A DNA stretch of 64,000 bases from Thysanoteuthis rhombus. Its lineage: Eukaryota; Mollusca; Cephalopoda; Oegopsida; Thysanoteuthidae. Of the stretch, positions 45,784 through 58,349 are shown in pieces. How positions within the stretch are numbered: position 1 is the stretch's first letter; the number at the start of each line of letters is the position of its first letter. A model generated the notes under the pieces. It made no database searches. It was not told the origin of the DNA and saw only the letters and a list, made by a program, of their open reading frames with translations. The translations under genes and the position numbers were made by a program. Location of the stretch: the NCBI GenBank assembly GCA_963457665.1, contig OY735215.1:41541825-41605824 (forward strand), written 5' to 3'.

Positions 45784-46469
45784 TCAACAACAGGAAAATA
45801 ACAACTTCATTTCCATACAAAGCTTTAACATTTCACACAATTGCCCACACGATGTTAAAAACAGCTCACAACTTACGTAAATGCAAACAATTTTTTCGCT
45901 CACTCGGTGTTAGAATTGAGAAAAAATAGAAACCAATCAAGAATTTAATTTATTCAAAGCAATAACAATATGATTTATGTTTCAATTTTTTTTTTCACGG
46001 GGAGATAATCCTGTGAGTCTTGCTTAATTTTAAGACAAACAGTAGTTATCTTCATTTTACGCACGTAAACTAAGATTCTACTTCTAGAATAATCCAATCT
46101 ACACAATCTTAAATCTAAAAAATCTAAAACAGATTATTCATTTCATGGGAGAATAGATATTGAGTAGTAATCTTTCATCATCACCATAATCGCAATTCAT
46201 GTCCTGTGTATAATCTAGTTGACAATTTATTTTGATCAAATTCCATTCATCACTTTTACCTTCAAGTTTGATCATAAAAGGATACCGAAGTTGAAAAATG
46301 AGATCATTTCTTTTCCTCTCGGTCAACATATCTCTGAGGAATTTTAGAAACCCATATCCTCTCTCGATCTGCTATTGCTTACTGTAGCATACTGCATTTG
46401 GTCTTTATAGGTTCATCTATTTCTCTTTCTCTCACTAAGTACATATTGATACACACACCAGTGTCATCA

Positions 46470-46618
46470 AATTTGTTGCTTTGTTCATTCATTTATTCTG
46501 CTCAGGGGATCACGCTGGGCTAAACCACTTCATAAGATTAACAACTGACGTGATTTGAACCTGTATCGAAAGGGTTGATAGTCAGATACTGTGACCATTA
46601 CGCCAAACTAACAGTCAC
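46470..46618 (-). mobile_element. tRNA-derived SINE
   Basis: On the minus strand there is an A-box TGGCGTAATGG (46,605-46,595) and, 33 bases on, a B-box GGTTCAAATCA (46,561-46,551), both close to Pol III consensus. A non-tRNA body (TTTAGCCCAGCGTGATCCCC) and an AATAAATGAATGAAC tail follow, so it is a SINE rather than a tRNA gene. Confidence 0.6.
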
Positions 46619-46644
46619 AGGAGGAGCGAGGGAAATAAATTGTA

Positions 46645-46920
46645 ATCGGTAGCTAGCTACGACTATCTATGTGATGTTGCACTGCAATTTCTATTTAAAG
46701 ACGTTGCTCTCACTGTGTCCTCTGGTAAATTGTTCCAAATGTCAACTACTCTGTTCTGTCTTACGTTTGTTCAGGCATACTTCTTCTGCAGCTTCCAGGG
46801 ATGACCTCTTTATCGAACTTGAGTATAATTAAATAATGTCGGAGCTGAAATTTTCTTTAGTTGCTATGAATATACTTATACATTTCTCTAAGATCAGCTT
46901 GGTCTCTCGTCAAATCTTTA
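46645..46920 (-). mobile_element. CR1/L2-like LINE, ORF2 C-terminal fragment
   Basis: The minus strand reads LREMYKYIHSN and, after frame changes, NVRQNRVVDIWNNLPEDTVR. This matches the conserved end of CR1/L2/Rex-type ORF2 proteins (F-xRVVDxWNxLPxxVV). It is a different LINE clade from the RTE-like copies. It is degraded, with several stops and frameshifts. Confidence 0.65.
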
Positions 46921-47899
46921 ACGATGGTAATTTTTTTTACAGAGTTCTCAAGCATTTTCTTTGGACAGGTTATAGAAGAATAATACCTATCAAATGAAAA
47001 AGACTCCAAGCTGGAGCACAGTATTTCAACAAACTTTGTATCATTACAGTATAAAAAAGTTCAACTTTTCCAAGGGTTAGTTCGGTAAACATTTAATGAT
47101 ACCTATTCTCTGGTGTAAAATGAATTATATTTTGGCTTCACTTATTCATTTTTCAGTCTGAAAGCTCATTAAAGTAAAATAATTTGAAAAATATGAAAAT
47201 TCCAAGATTTAGAAATTTAAAAAAGAAAACTCTAGCATTCTGCACGTTCTTTTTTTCTATCTTTAAGAAGTTCATTTTGTGATCAAAGATTCTTCCTTTC
47301 CGAGTGAGTTGTAGATTTGTATTTCTCTTGAATTTAATCTCTTGAAAAAAACGAAAAACAGTTTCTTAGAAAATGAAAATCAGGGTTCTTGATAACTTTT
47401 CACAATTAAAAGTTCTCCGAAAAGTTTTTTTTTTTTAAACTTGAATTGGATTATTTTATTAAATCGTTTGGAATAGGTACATTTACTCATTTTTGCTGTA
47501 TCACGCAAGGGAGGCAACTGGGTTAGAGGCTCTAAATAATATAAGGGAGAGAAACGTTTATTTTGATTCAATTTGATTCGAACAAATTGTCGCCAGATTC
47601 AATTGATTTTTTCTTCTCTTTACCCTAACACATTTTATTAAAGCAGGAGCTTGTTTTTTAGTGGAACCAAAATGATTTTTCTGTCTGGATTAATCTTTAT
47701 TTTCATTGTCAAAATTCAAATCGTGATTTATTGTTGCGCAAGAATAGATATGAAGGGGATGCTGGAATTTATCCAAAATTGGATTTCATTTATCTGACAT
47801 GGAAAAGAACTGCACCATAGTTTGCTTGGTGGGTAAGGATCATCGACAAATCCACGTTTGTGTTGCAAAAATTCTGACGAAATGTCGATAAAGGTTTTT

Positions 47900-48385
47900 C
47901 TTGGGTTCGCAAACCGACTTTTTTGAAAATATCAAAGAGAGATAACAAATAACTCTGAGTAATGCAGCTGCTGCTACTAACGTATTAAGGGATAAATGAA
48001 ATCAGAAAACTTAACCATCTAAAATAGTATTTCATCAGATTTAATCATAAAGTATAATTTAGTTTTATGATTTTATGTTTAGGGTTAGTTTTAGAGTTAC
48101 GGCTCAGGGTTAGGTTTAGGGTTGGTATTGCAAGGAGCAATCAAAAACGATTTCTCTTTCATAATCATAAAATTAAAAAGAATATACACTAGAAACTAAT
48201 AATAAAAATTCATTATCCTTAAAATTGAAATTATATCGTTTATGATTAAATCAACAAAAACTTTTCTTTCGTTTATTCCTCAATACGTTAATCACAGCAG
48301 CAACTGCACAGGTCGGCGTTATTTGTTACCCACCCTTGATATTTCTAAGTACACCATAAAAAGTATGTTTGCGAATCAGTAACCA
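47900..48385. repeat. Long foldback element with TTAGGG-like spacer
   Basis: Arms about 47,900-48,070 and 48,215-48,385 are inverted, imperfect copies sharing TTCGCAAAC, ACTTTTT, AAATATCAA, TAACAAATAAC, GCAG(C/T)TGCTGCT, TAACGTATT and GATTTAATCATAAA in order. The spacer holds degenerate telomere-like TTAGGG units. No coding capacity. Confidence 0.65.
48078..48126 (+). repeat. Degenerate telomere-like TTAGGG repeats
   Basis: TTTAGGGTTAG, CAGGGTTAGG and TTTAGGGTTGG within 50 bases, in the spacer of the foldback element. It is short and imperfect. Confidence 0.5.
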
Positions 48386-48639
48386 ACTTTTACTGGAATA
48401 CTTTCACCTTGTTCATTCATATGTAGGACGGATAGATTAGGCCAGATTGGTTGGTTACGAGAAACTTCCTAACACAAGCAAAGCATTGGGAAAGTTGAAT
48501 ATTCTAAGGTGAGCAAGCTATCGCAAATGCAGATAGAAAAAATCATTTAAGCCTGGGTTTATGACGTGTCCCTAGTTGACACAAAATTAGAGGCAGACAT
48601 CAGGAACAAAGCAGTGGTGAATTAAGCGAATTTTTGTCG

Positions 48640-48805
48640 AGAAGCCTGCCTGTCTGCGATGACTTCCGCGAAGAAGGAAAAAAAGTTGTTTTTTTTACTC
48701 GATAGAAAAGATGTGTTGCTTGAAATAGACGAAAGCTATTTCTTCCATCAGAAGTTTCATCGGGGACAGTATCGACCCGGTCACTTTTTTTCTCTCCCGT
48801 GGAAT
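48640..48805 (+). pseudogene. Merlin/IS1016-like transposase remnant
   Basis: The plus strand reads LLEIDESYFFHQKFHRGQYR. The E-I-D-E-S-x-F-x6-RG pattern is the signature of the DDE domain of Merlin/IS1595-type transposases (VEIDES-F-R-YHRG). Only about 50 residues are recognisable, and the expected QWVFGG continuation is lost. Confidence 0.45.
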
Positions 48806-48889
48806 CAAAATGTTTCCTTATTGAAGTCCCAGTTGTGGTGCTGCCAGGCCAGGTCATGCCCGGGCCTAGCCTTGCTCGAGCTCGTAAAA

Positions 48890-50140
48890 TAAAATAGAAT
48901 TTTATCACATTTATAAAAACTTTTCCTGTCCTCATAGTTTTCTAACCGAACCTTGAACGTTCTGGTACAAAACGCTGGCGCCGTAATTGTGTCGAAATAA
49001 ACTTTGTTGAAAATAGATAAATAAATAAAATGCGTCAACTGGATTGAACTGGGTATTCATAATTGGAAGATAGGCATCATATTCCGACATCCCAGACCTT
49101 GGAGGTGAAATTCACACCACTGATGCAATCATCCATCAACCGTATACACACTACGAAGAAATAAATACTCTATAGTTAGAAAATATATGGATGCGCGTAA
49201 AGCGTAATTTACGCCATTTGTCACCGATCAGAAATGATCTACCTCTTATTTATTCTCACAAGTTTGTACGGAGGAACAGAGTCAGGAATGACAAAGAAAA
49301 CCTTTAGAATCATTTGTAAAGACAATTTCAAATTTTTATTCGTTTTAAAGTCACAAATGTAAAAAAAAGAAAACATCCATGTTAAATGCAATCCCAACAC
49401 TAACCCTGAATCACATCCTTTCTAGTTAAATTTGATAAAATACAGTTTCAAATGTTCAGAATTTTCTGCTTTCATTTGTCCCATAAAAAAATCAACAGTA
49501 GCTGCTAATCATGTATAGCGTTATGGATATACGAATGTTCTCCGTAATATACGATTGGTAGGGATAGGCCTCCAGTTAAATAGGAAGGAGATGGTCGTAT
49601 ATTTAGATATCACATGGTAACTTGGAGTGACCATGCAGATAACACGCAGTGATCGCAAGAATGTTGATTGATTTTATTCCTTTTCCCCTCGTTAGGAATT
49701 CGTTTCTTTATTAATTCTTTTATTGCATCGTATTTTTAGCACTGTTTCCAAAGTAAAATTTTGGGTGACTAGATCTTTAAAACATCGTTTTAAATTTAAA
49801 AGAAGATCCTGCTTTTCAAAATGACGTGAACGAAGCAGCCATGGTCACTTATTTACAGAGCATGTATTGTTGTCATTTTAGGTTATGATTTATGGATGTA
49901 TCTGAATCCATAAATGGATATAATTGATTAGACCAAATGTTTCTTCCTCTATATGTTCCATGTTTAGCTGTGTACCGTCCCCTAAGCAAGGTGTGAGCTA
50001 ACCTGTCAGTGTGTAGACGAACAGCAGCAGTAGTTATCTTAAAACAAAGCGAATGCTATGGTCACTGGCCAAAATAACGGTGGGCTAGTCAGTCCGTGGG
50101 TCAATGTCGCCTGGACCTGAGTCCCTGGCCAGTAGTTCGA
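48890..50140. other. Intergenic, no gene seen
   Basis: AT-rich sequence without a recognisable coding region or structured repeat. Confidence 0.4.
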
Positions 50141-50142
50141 AC

Positions 50143-50350
50143 ATCATCAGCAGCCTTTTAGCGCCCGTCGTTAGACAGACCTTCCCCAGACTTACCCAAT
50201 ACTTTTCGAATGTGACTGGTTTGTCACGCTATCTTATATTCTTCGTGATTTCCATCGGTTTTCTGCCATTCTTGCAACATGACCAGCCCTTTGAGGTTTT
50301 TTTTCTTAATTTTATTTTATTTTTTTAATGGATTCTCTGATATTTTCTCC
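50143..50350 (-). mobile_element. RTE-like LINE, short degraded 3' end
   Basis: An antisense copy with several internal deletions; the tail is CATCATCAGCAGCC. A T-rich insertion lies near 50,296-50,328. Confidence 0.65.
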
Positions 50351-52300
50351 CTTATATAATGTGCTTATTTCTAAGACTGGTGGGATATTCTCGTTCTGTT
50401 GGACAACGGCGTCAGCATTTCGACCATGATGGATAACTAACCGAGTGGACAATAGTGAGGGACTTCTCACCCGAATCCTTAACTGTTGGCCACGTGGTTT
50501 CTTCGATGTGTGCATTTTATACTTACACAGACACCGTCGATGCAATCTTCCAGAAAAGCTGTGGTGTTCAAATCGGGTCGCTGGGAAACATGTTAACAAA
50601 TCTACTAAAAAAAAAAATGCTGCATCTGTGGAGAGACGTAAACTGGTTCCACATTAAGAACCAGAAATCTGATTATGAAAATAACCCAATTTTCATTTCG
50701 TTATGTCTTTCTCTTAATGATGTAAAATGCCATATTTTCTATTTTGGATTTTACCCAAAAGATGTATGGATCTAGTTTGGAGTTGGCTCCTATTCTGGAA
50801 AACGCAAAACTCTCCTGCTGGCCCAAGGACCAGTGGACGCTAACGGCTATCTACCCAAACTAGTAACTAAAATCTGCCCCTAACCCTCTCTAAATATCAA
50901 CGATTACTATCTTTCCAACCAAATTCATGAGTTGATATCCACACACACACACACAGATTCATTGATCTAGATGTGTCGCTTATAACACACTTTCTGATCT
51001 TTTAACACCCCTGTCAGTACTAATCCCTAATTCATCCCTTCACTGGCCAGTTATTTTGGGAAGAGGTCAGCTGCTTTTGATCACTGGCTCCATTCATTTT
51101 CTTCCGGGAAAAGATTAGGAACAGATCAACATCACAAGCCATTTTATCACAGGCGTGCATACACATTTCGACTTACAATATTACTCACAAATTGCTGATC
51201 TGATGCCTCACATGCAACTATTAGATAACTTTTCTTGAAGACTGAGCTGGCTCCACCGAGAGGAAAACATTTCGAGCATTGAACACATGCACCTGTAGTA
51301 TGTCTACCCCATTTCCAGAGTTGCCAATCTGGAAGTTTTATCCCTAGATTTTGTTCAGTTTCAATCTTTTTAGCGATAGATCAGCGGGAAAAGGGATTAC
51401 AAGTTTGGAAATCGGTATACTGATACAAGTTGCCCACTTTTATGACTGAAACGTTCTCGTCTAATTCGTTCCATTTTTACAATTGATGTACCGAATAAGT
51501 CAAATATATTTCTTACTGCGCCGTCATACAATAAAGTCTGAAATTCACTGCAGTAGGCGAAAAACCTTGATTGGACTCCTTTCAATACTTCTGCACTACT
51601 GACGATACCAAATTGAACATTGATGGAGCCCAACTATTTTAGTATTCAGCTATTATTTCCAAACAAATCAAAACGAAAAATTTATAAGATTGTTTATTTT
51701 CAAGCAAATTCCTCCACAGAAAACGTACTTTCAAAACATTGTAATAATTGAATATCTTTGATTTGAGTTATAATTGCAAGTAAGTAGCATCAAGTTATTA
51801 ATGGGAGAAGGAAAATGCTTTGGGTCACTCCAAGTGGATTCGGAGCTGATAGCGATGTGTGCGTACATGACTAAAATAAAATATCGTTCTCCCCATAAAA
51901 AATGAAATCGATTTTAAGAATTATTTTTAAAATAGAACTGATTTAGAAAAATTTCATTCGAAGGAAATCAGTAAACTTGATGATCGATTGACTAGACTTT
52001 AGTAAAATCATGCTCACTTTCCATAGCAAACCCCGTGAAAATACATTTATTTACCAGGGATGTTTAGGATGAACAGTTCGAATGGCAGTTAAACCACTTA
52101 CAATATTTCATACCAGTCATTGTGGATTTGCTTTTAATTTTCCATTGAATTACAGGAAATGTCGACATCCAATAGTGCTTCTGCTAACTATTTCTTCCCA
52201 ACAGCTACAACACCTATATAAATCCAAAAGGTCGTAAATCGTATTTCTCAATTATACGCTACCATACTTGATTAAATGTATCGTATGTATCGTATTAAGG
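50350..52300. other. Intergenic, no gene seen
   Basis: Contains frames of up to 106 codons (50,455-50,775) without family resemblance. CACTGGCC-AAAATAAC-type motifs near 50,070 and 51,041 are in inverted orientation about 1 kb apart and could be the ends of an old element, but the match is only about 15 bases. Confidence 0.35.
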
Positions 52301-52694
52301 GGTCAGCTTTGTTGATTAAGTGCAATCAGGCTTCATGCAGGATTAGTGCGGATTAGAAATGGTGGTAAGGAGGACAAATGAACACGTATTTGTGGGTGAG
52401 CCACTTGGATATCAAGTGGCTGACCCCGTTATTCAACAGTAGCCGTTAGGGATCAAGGGTGATAACCCAGGAGCAGCTGCTTCTATTCATCAACATTTAA
52501 TATCAATGTATTGTTCAGTTTGGTTTCTTCTATTTTTCCCCTTGTGGTTATTGGTGGTTTCTGCGCTTTTCAATAAGTTTCCTGGTTTCATCGGAGATTT
52601 TGCTAATGATCGCTGTGATTCTTGGTTTACACATATCGGCGGTTTCTAACAGAGAGGTTATTTTGTTGTGGAGTTCGTTGACGTTGGTGCTGTT

Positions 52695-53029
52695 TTCGTC
52701 GGTAAGGATATAAAACAAAGAAACTAAGAGAAGACAAAAGTAAGTATACCGCAGCCATCATCAAGACCAACCTCGAAAAACGTCGAGTAGTTGAAGCAAT
52801 AAACAAAGCTCTCAGCATAGGACAGAAATATAACTAGCATTCTCTAAGCAAACGGAGACATAACTGTTGGAATAGTTGAACGTGCCTAAGAATCTTACCA
52901 GGAACTCTACTCTCCAAAACACGGACAATACAACAACGACCAGAATACACAAGATGTCGAAAATCAGTTTGAGGACTTCCCCGAAGTTACACCATTGAAA
53001 GTAAAGCAAGCCATCAAAAAAATTTTTTT

Positions 53030-53064
<35 letters not shown>

Positions 53065-54268
53065 AAGAGCCCCTGGACTAGATAACATCACCATCGATCT
53101 ACTCAAAAGAGCTGGTAAAAGCGTCAATAGAAAGCTAGCTATTCTATTCAACTTGTGTCGAAAACAAAGTAAAGTCCCAACAGACTGGAACACTATCATG
53201 ATGCTTCTACATAAAGGTAACCCCAAAGAAGACAAGTACAGACCTATAAGCCTGCTAAACTGCATATATAAATTCTTCAAAAATCATCACCAACCGGATT
53301 AAGAAAAAAAAAAAAAAAAAACATTGGACGAAAATCAACCACGAGAACAGGCTGGATTGAGAAGAAGTTACTCGACCATGGACCATCTTCATTCAATAAG
53401 TCAGCTGAAAGAGAAGGCAGAATACAAAATACCACTCGCAGTAGCATTTATAGACTTCAAGAAGGCATTCAACTCTAGAAATTCCCATGGTCATGAAGGC
53501 CATCACCCCACAAGGTGTAGACCTTGTATACGCCAAAGTACTGCAACATACATACAATCACAGCAACTCCTTCATTAGGCTACATAAAGACTGAGCCATT
53601 TCAGCTCCAAAAGGGAGTAAGACAAAGTGATACCAGCTCACCCCAAATATTTACAGCCTGCCTTTGGATGATCTTTCGAAATATGAACTGAGAAAATAGA
53701 GGAATCAAAATAGACGGCAAATATCTGGGTGACCTTGGATTTGCAGACGGCATCGTCCTTTTCCAGAGAACCTACACGACCTCAAAATACTGGATGAACT
53801 AAAAGAAGAAAGCAAAAAAGTCAGCCTACACATGAACTTCAGTAAAACAAATCATGTGCAACAATCATGTTAAGAATAAAAACAACTGTCGGGATAGAAG
53901 ATGCAAAACTATAAAATGGACCACTACATCTACCTAGGACAACGAATCTCTACGAGACCCTCAAAAGAGGAGGAAATCAAGCAAAGAATCTCTATGGAAT
54001 AACAAGCCTTCGGCAGAGCAAGCTCAACCTTCAAAAATAATAAGATCCCATTAATCCTAAAAAGAAGAGTATACAACCAATGCATTCTCCCGATAGTCAC
54101 ATATGGAGGTGAAACAGAGCTGAACCAAGAGACAGACCTACAAACGGAGGCGTGCAGCGTGCGCATGAGAGAATCATGCTCAACCTTACATGGAGAAACC
54201 ACAAGACAGCACAGTACATAAAGAAAACGGGAGTCCGAAACATTATTAAAAGGCTGATAAATATCGAT
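52695..54268 (+). mobile_element. RTE-like LINE, longest copy with RT domain
   Basis: A sense copy containing the reverse-transcriptase region and the C-terminal segment. Seen: GRAPGLDNITIDLLKRAG, YRPISLLNC, motif A as AFIDFKKAFNS, and motif C as GFADGIVLF, where the expected second Asp of FADD is Gly. It has multiple stops and frameshifts, poly-A runs at 53,037-53,062 and 53,303-53,321, and no recognisable endonuclease domain. It stops at 54,268 short of the 3' tail. It sits between the repeats of the LTR fossil. Confidence 0.85.
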
Positions 54269-56414
54269 GTAGCATGGGCAACCTTGTTTGTGAATGTATG
54301 ATTTACAGATTTGTCAATGCAAGTTTTAAGGAAATTATTTTTGTTCGTGTCGCCTTTCCTTTTTGTTTTTATAAGCGAGTACTTTTTTTGGCAGGTATGT
54401 ATTCGAGTGATATGAACTTTGTATGGAAATGATAAATTTATGCTTGTACGTTTTCATTTTTGTTCAATAATAGGTATGGTCAGTGTGTTTTTTTGTTCTG
54501 TTTTTTTTTTTTCAAGAAAGTATGTTTGATCGTATTCTTTAAAAATTTAGGTGCAGGATATCAGTTTGAAGATATCCTATGTTAGAGTTGGAAGTCTTAG
54601 TTGTTAAAAGGCGCCGATGGCCAAAGAAATATTCAAGTCCACGTGGTCAAGACAATTCCTGGTTGGCACCGAGAAATGTTGACGTCACCGTTGATGGATC
54701 CAGAGTGCCCGATTAATTTTATTCCTTCTGTTAGTTCGTATGTTCGCGATTGAAGTAGTATTTTGTTCAACGGAACCAATGCCATCTTCGCGAAATTCAA
54801 TTTCCTGTTTATGTGCCTAGTTCTGACAGACTTGCAGCACTTGTGCCTCGTTTTCTTCTTGGTACTCTGCTACATTCTGTCTATTTTTTCCAGCCCGATT
54901 TGCTCCTGGGAGTTTCTCAAAGATTTGTTTTTTGCATTCATCGATGAGGTGATCAGTCTTGCTTCGTTGTGAATTTATGAATCTCCAGACAGTTCCCACT
55001 GATATTGAATCTGGTTGCTTTTGTTAAGTTTTGCTGGTAGGATATCGGTTGATGGCAGTTTCAATCTATTTTCACGTTACCAAACTTATGATGGGTTTCT
55101 GAGGATTCCTATAAATTTTATTTTGTGGTTGATTCCATTAAGATAGGATTTATAGTATCAGAAAGCCATTACAGAAAATTAAGTGCGTCCTTATTACTAC
55201 TTAGAAGGGAACGTGTATGTATCATCCAATCTGGGGGGGGTGCAAGTTAGACAAATCACAAGAATAAACGACAAAGTTCTCAAGTAAAAATGTTACACTG
55301 TTTATGTACATAAATTATAAACACGAGAAATGATTTTTTGTAATGTGTAGTAAATATGAAGATTTTTCAAGGTGTAAATTAAAAGGATTGTAATCAAGGA
55401 ACTCAGTTTGTAGTTGAGCCGTTATGTTGTTATATAAACCTATCATTTGTCAAAGGGATTTTGCCGGATTATCTTATTTCTTGGCTTCCCCTGAATAAAC
55501 AGGGGTTTGTTTTCTTAGAACTTTAGGCCTTTTCCTGGGAATTTTCGCCATCTATGGTAAAAGAGGATAATTCTCGGAAAATTGTTCAGCCTTCAGCACA
55601 TTCTAGTTTGAATTCAGTTTCCAAATTTAGTTAAGGTAAATAGACAATGAGAAAGAGTATTTGTAGTAGGTTCAACTAGGATATTTAATTCTTATCTTGA
55701 TAAAATCAATGTATAAATCATTCAATTGGGATCGCTACAGGTTTCTCTGTACCCGCTAACACACAGAATGCAGTCTGACAAGAACTGTTGCTAGACTGAG
55801 GGATGGTTTGGAACTTTCCAAGCACTCGTACCGACCTTTCATTGCCGAAGGCGGTTATTACAGTTTTTGTCTACCAGTCGTAGTGCTTGAGGACAGGCAT
55901 CTACATTCTTCCTCGAAGTGCACGTTGACCGTGGCACCAGAGTCGGGATGGACATGTAAGTGTTGGTGGGCTTCACCCATAGGGATGTTAAAGCGTGGCA
56001 AAATATTGCCTTTCTTAACAGCTTTGGGGGGGGGGGAATCATCACTGTCCGATCCAGGGATTTTGAGGTGATTCACGTTCCTTGCAGTTCGTTGTTTATG
56101 CCGTGTTTGGCTTTGATCAGATATGCAAATAGGCCCAACTTCAAACAAATAGCTTTGATTAAATGCAGGACACTTCTGTTGGCCAGAATTGTGTGACTAT
56201 AAACCAACATAATTTCGACTATGTTGTCACTGTTAGTTTGACTAGTAGATTGTGTGTGTGACGGAATAGTCTATGTCAGTAGCGAGCTGATGGTCGGTCA
56301 TACGCTGAACTAGGGAGGCTGTAAGTTACGATTCCCGTAAATATAGAATGCTGTAGGGGCATATTTGGACTGGTTAATCATTCTTCGTAGATTTTAGACA
56401 ATTTGCAGTCAGAT

Positions 56415-56803
56415 AGAACATAACAAAGAGACAGACCCGCAAATTGAGAACCATGCAACGTACACATGAAAGGATTATGCTCAACCTCACACGGAGAGAT
56501 CACGAGACAGTACTATACATCCGGGAGAATACAGGAGTCAGGAACATCATAGAATCCATTAAAAACCCAAATAGAAATGGGCTGGTCATATCACAAAAAT
56601 GGTAGACAACCGATGGACATCGCTTCTCACGACACAGATCCCCAGAGATTATATGAGCAATCGAGGCTGGCAGAGTATTAGATGGAGTGATGAGCTAGAT
56701 AAATTCAGAAACCACAAGCTCCACGACGCCCACGATAAGGAAGCGTGGCGGATCCTGGGGAAGGTTTATGTCCCACAACGTCCGTTGTGGGACTGATGAT
56801 AAT
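56415..56803 (+). mobile_element. RTE-like LINE, 3' end inside the LTR fossil
   Basis: A sense copy from the TKRQTRKLRTMQR segment to the LGKVYVPQRPLWD end and a short TGATGAT tail. The sequences on both sides belong to the minus-strand LTR element, so this insertion is younger than that element. Confidence 0.8.
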
Positions 56804-57499
56804 CTGAGACTTTATTTCTGCGTCCTCGCCGTTGGAGTTGCGACATTGTTTCAGTTCTCCAGAGTACTCTGCGATGTTGTCCGTTGTTTGAGGACAAACT
56901 TTTGGTACTCCACATTTAGTCGGGGATGGAAGTGATTTTCGACTACTTGGACATTCTTGTTGAAATGTGTCTCGTCATCTCCTTGTAGTTCTCCGGGTAA
57001 AGAATCCACTTTGTCAAAAGGATCTTTACCACCGAACATCAGCTGAAGCGTTTTTGTTTGTTTTTTTGCGATAGTCTCTAATTGCATTAGCGGAAGTACA
57101 TCTTCGAAGTACTTGGTTACTTCCCTTGCAATGGTAACAATTTTTTGAAAGTTTTTTTTTTAGTCGTGAAACCCCATTTCTTCCATCGGACAATTCTACC
57201 CTCGAATTGGCAATCATAAGCAGGACAGTGTGTGAAGAGAAACGCCTTTTTCAGCAGCACGGAGTCCCCACTAACCTCACAGGATGAAATCTCACTATCG
57301 TCTGCTGTTAGGGTCTTTCCGGAGGGGGATAGCTTTGGTAGTTAAGCACAATTGAGCTTAATACAGGATTAGTGTGGATTAGAATTGGTCGTAAGGAGAA
57401 CAAATAAAGACATGCTGGTTGGTAAGGAACTTGAATATCAAGTGTCTTACCCCTTGTTATTCAACAGTAACTGTTAGGGTTAAGGGTGACAACTCGGGG

Positions 57500-58345
57500 G
57501 GGGGGGGGTGTTCCCCTCCTTATCTACATTCATTATCGATGTAGACATCACAAGGATATAATTTAATAATTGTCATGCAATGAAAGTTACAATGAAAAGG
57601 TTCTGAAGAGTAATAGAAATGTCCATGTAAACGTATGCACGGAAGGTGTGATAGTCATACGTATGTTGTACAAATAGAAAGTTTTGGCAGCAAGTCATTT
57701 GTGGTTGTAGGTGTAGTGATCATTTTCTTCAACTGTTTATTCTATGTTGTCTAGGCTAAGTGACACATTCACTATTTAGTAATAGATCAATTTATAATAA
57801 TATGAAGAAAATTTTAAATTATTAACTTAATTCAGCAATACAAGTACTTTCCTTTTCACTTCCCTTTGTTTATAAATGACAGGCAGGCAGAGAGAAAAAA
57901 GCTCAAACTTTCGAGAAAAACTATTCAGGTGGAGTAAAGAGATCAAAATAAAGATATCAAAATAAAGAGCAGTCCCGGCAAAATATCTCCAGATCCAAAA
58001 CACAAACATAATGTAACGGCCCAACTAAGCTTAGTTCCTTGATTACGCACTTAAATTTCTCAATTGAAAAGACTTCACATTCACAAGTTGAAATAAAAAA
58101 TCTCTAATTTTAGAATATTACGAGAAAACTTGTTCATTCTTGCGAATTGTCTTTATCTTACAAGCCTTTTTCTTTCTCCTTACTTAGCTAAAGGATAACC
58201 ACGCTCCTTTCTCAATGGTAGTAAGCACACCTAATTTTATCATTTTGGATCTAATACGATATCTTAAGAGTTATTGAAAACCTAACATATGTAATAGCCT
58301 GTCGACAAGGCAACATACGCATTATTTGCTTCTGATGCTCTGTAT
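57500..58345. other. Intergenic, no gene seen
   Basis: Begins with a G run (57,495-57,509) beside the LTR-like repeat. The rest is ordinary AT-rich DNA. Confidence 0.4.
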
Positions 58346-58349
58346 ATTA

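Larger units (their letters stand above)
52310..57491 (-). mobile_element. Fossil LTR retrotransposon, Ty3/Gypsy-like, broken
   Basis: Direct repeats of about 155 bp at 52,310-52,464 and 57,336-57,491 are compatible with short LTRs; on the minus strand they run TGTCA or TATCA to ..CA. Between them, minus-strand fragments resemble Gag with a zinc-knuckle-like stretch (about 56,851-57,217) and a protease-like stretch with a DSGAT motif (about 55,839-56,148). An unassigned charged stretch at 54,817-54,999 may belong to it. The element is clearly broken, with many breaks and most of pol missing. Two RTE-like LINE copies lie inside it. The LTR-like repeats are well diverged from each other, so it is old. 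No clear target duplication was seen. Confidence 0.5.
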
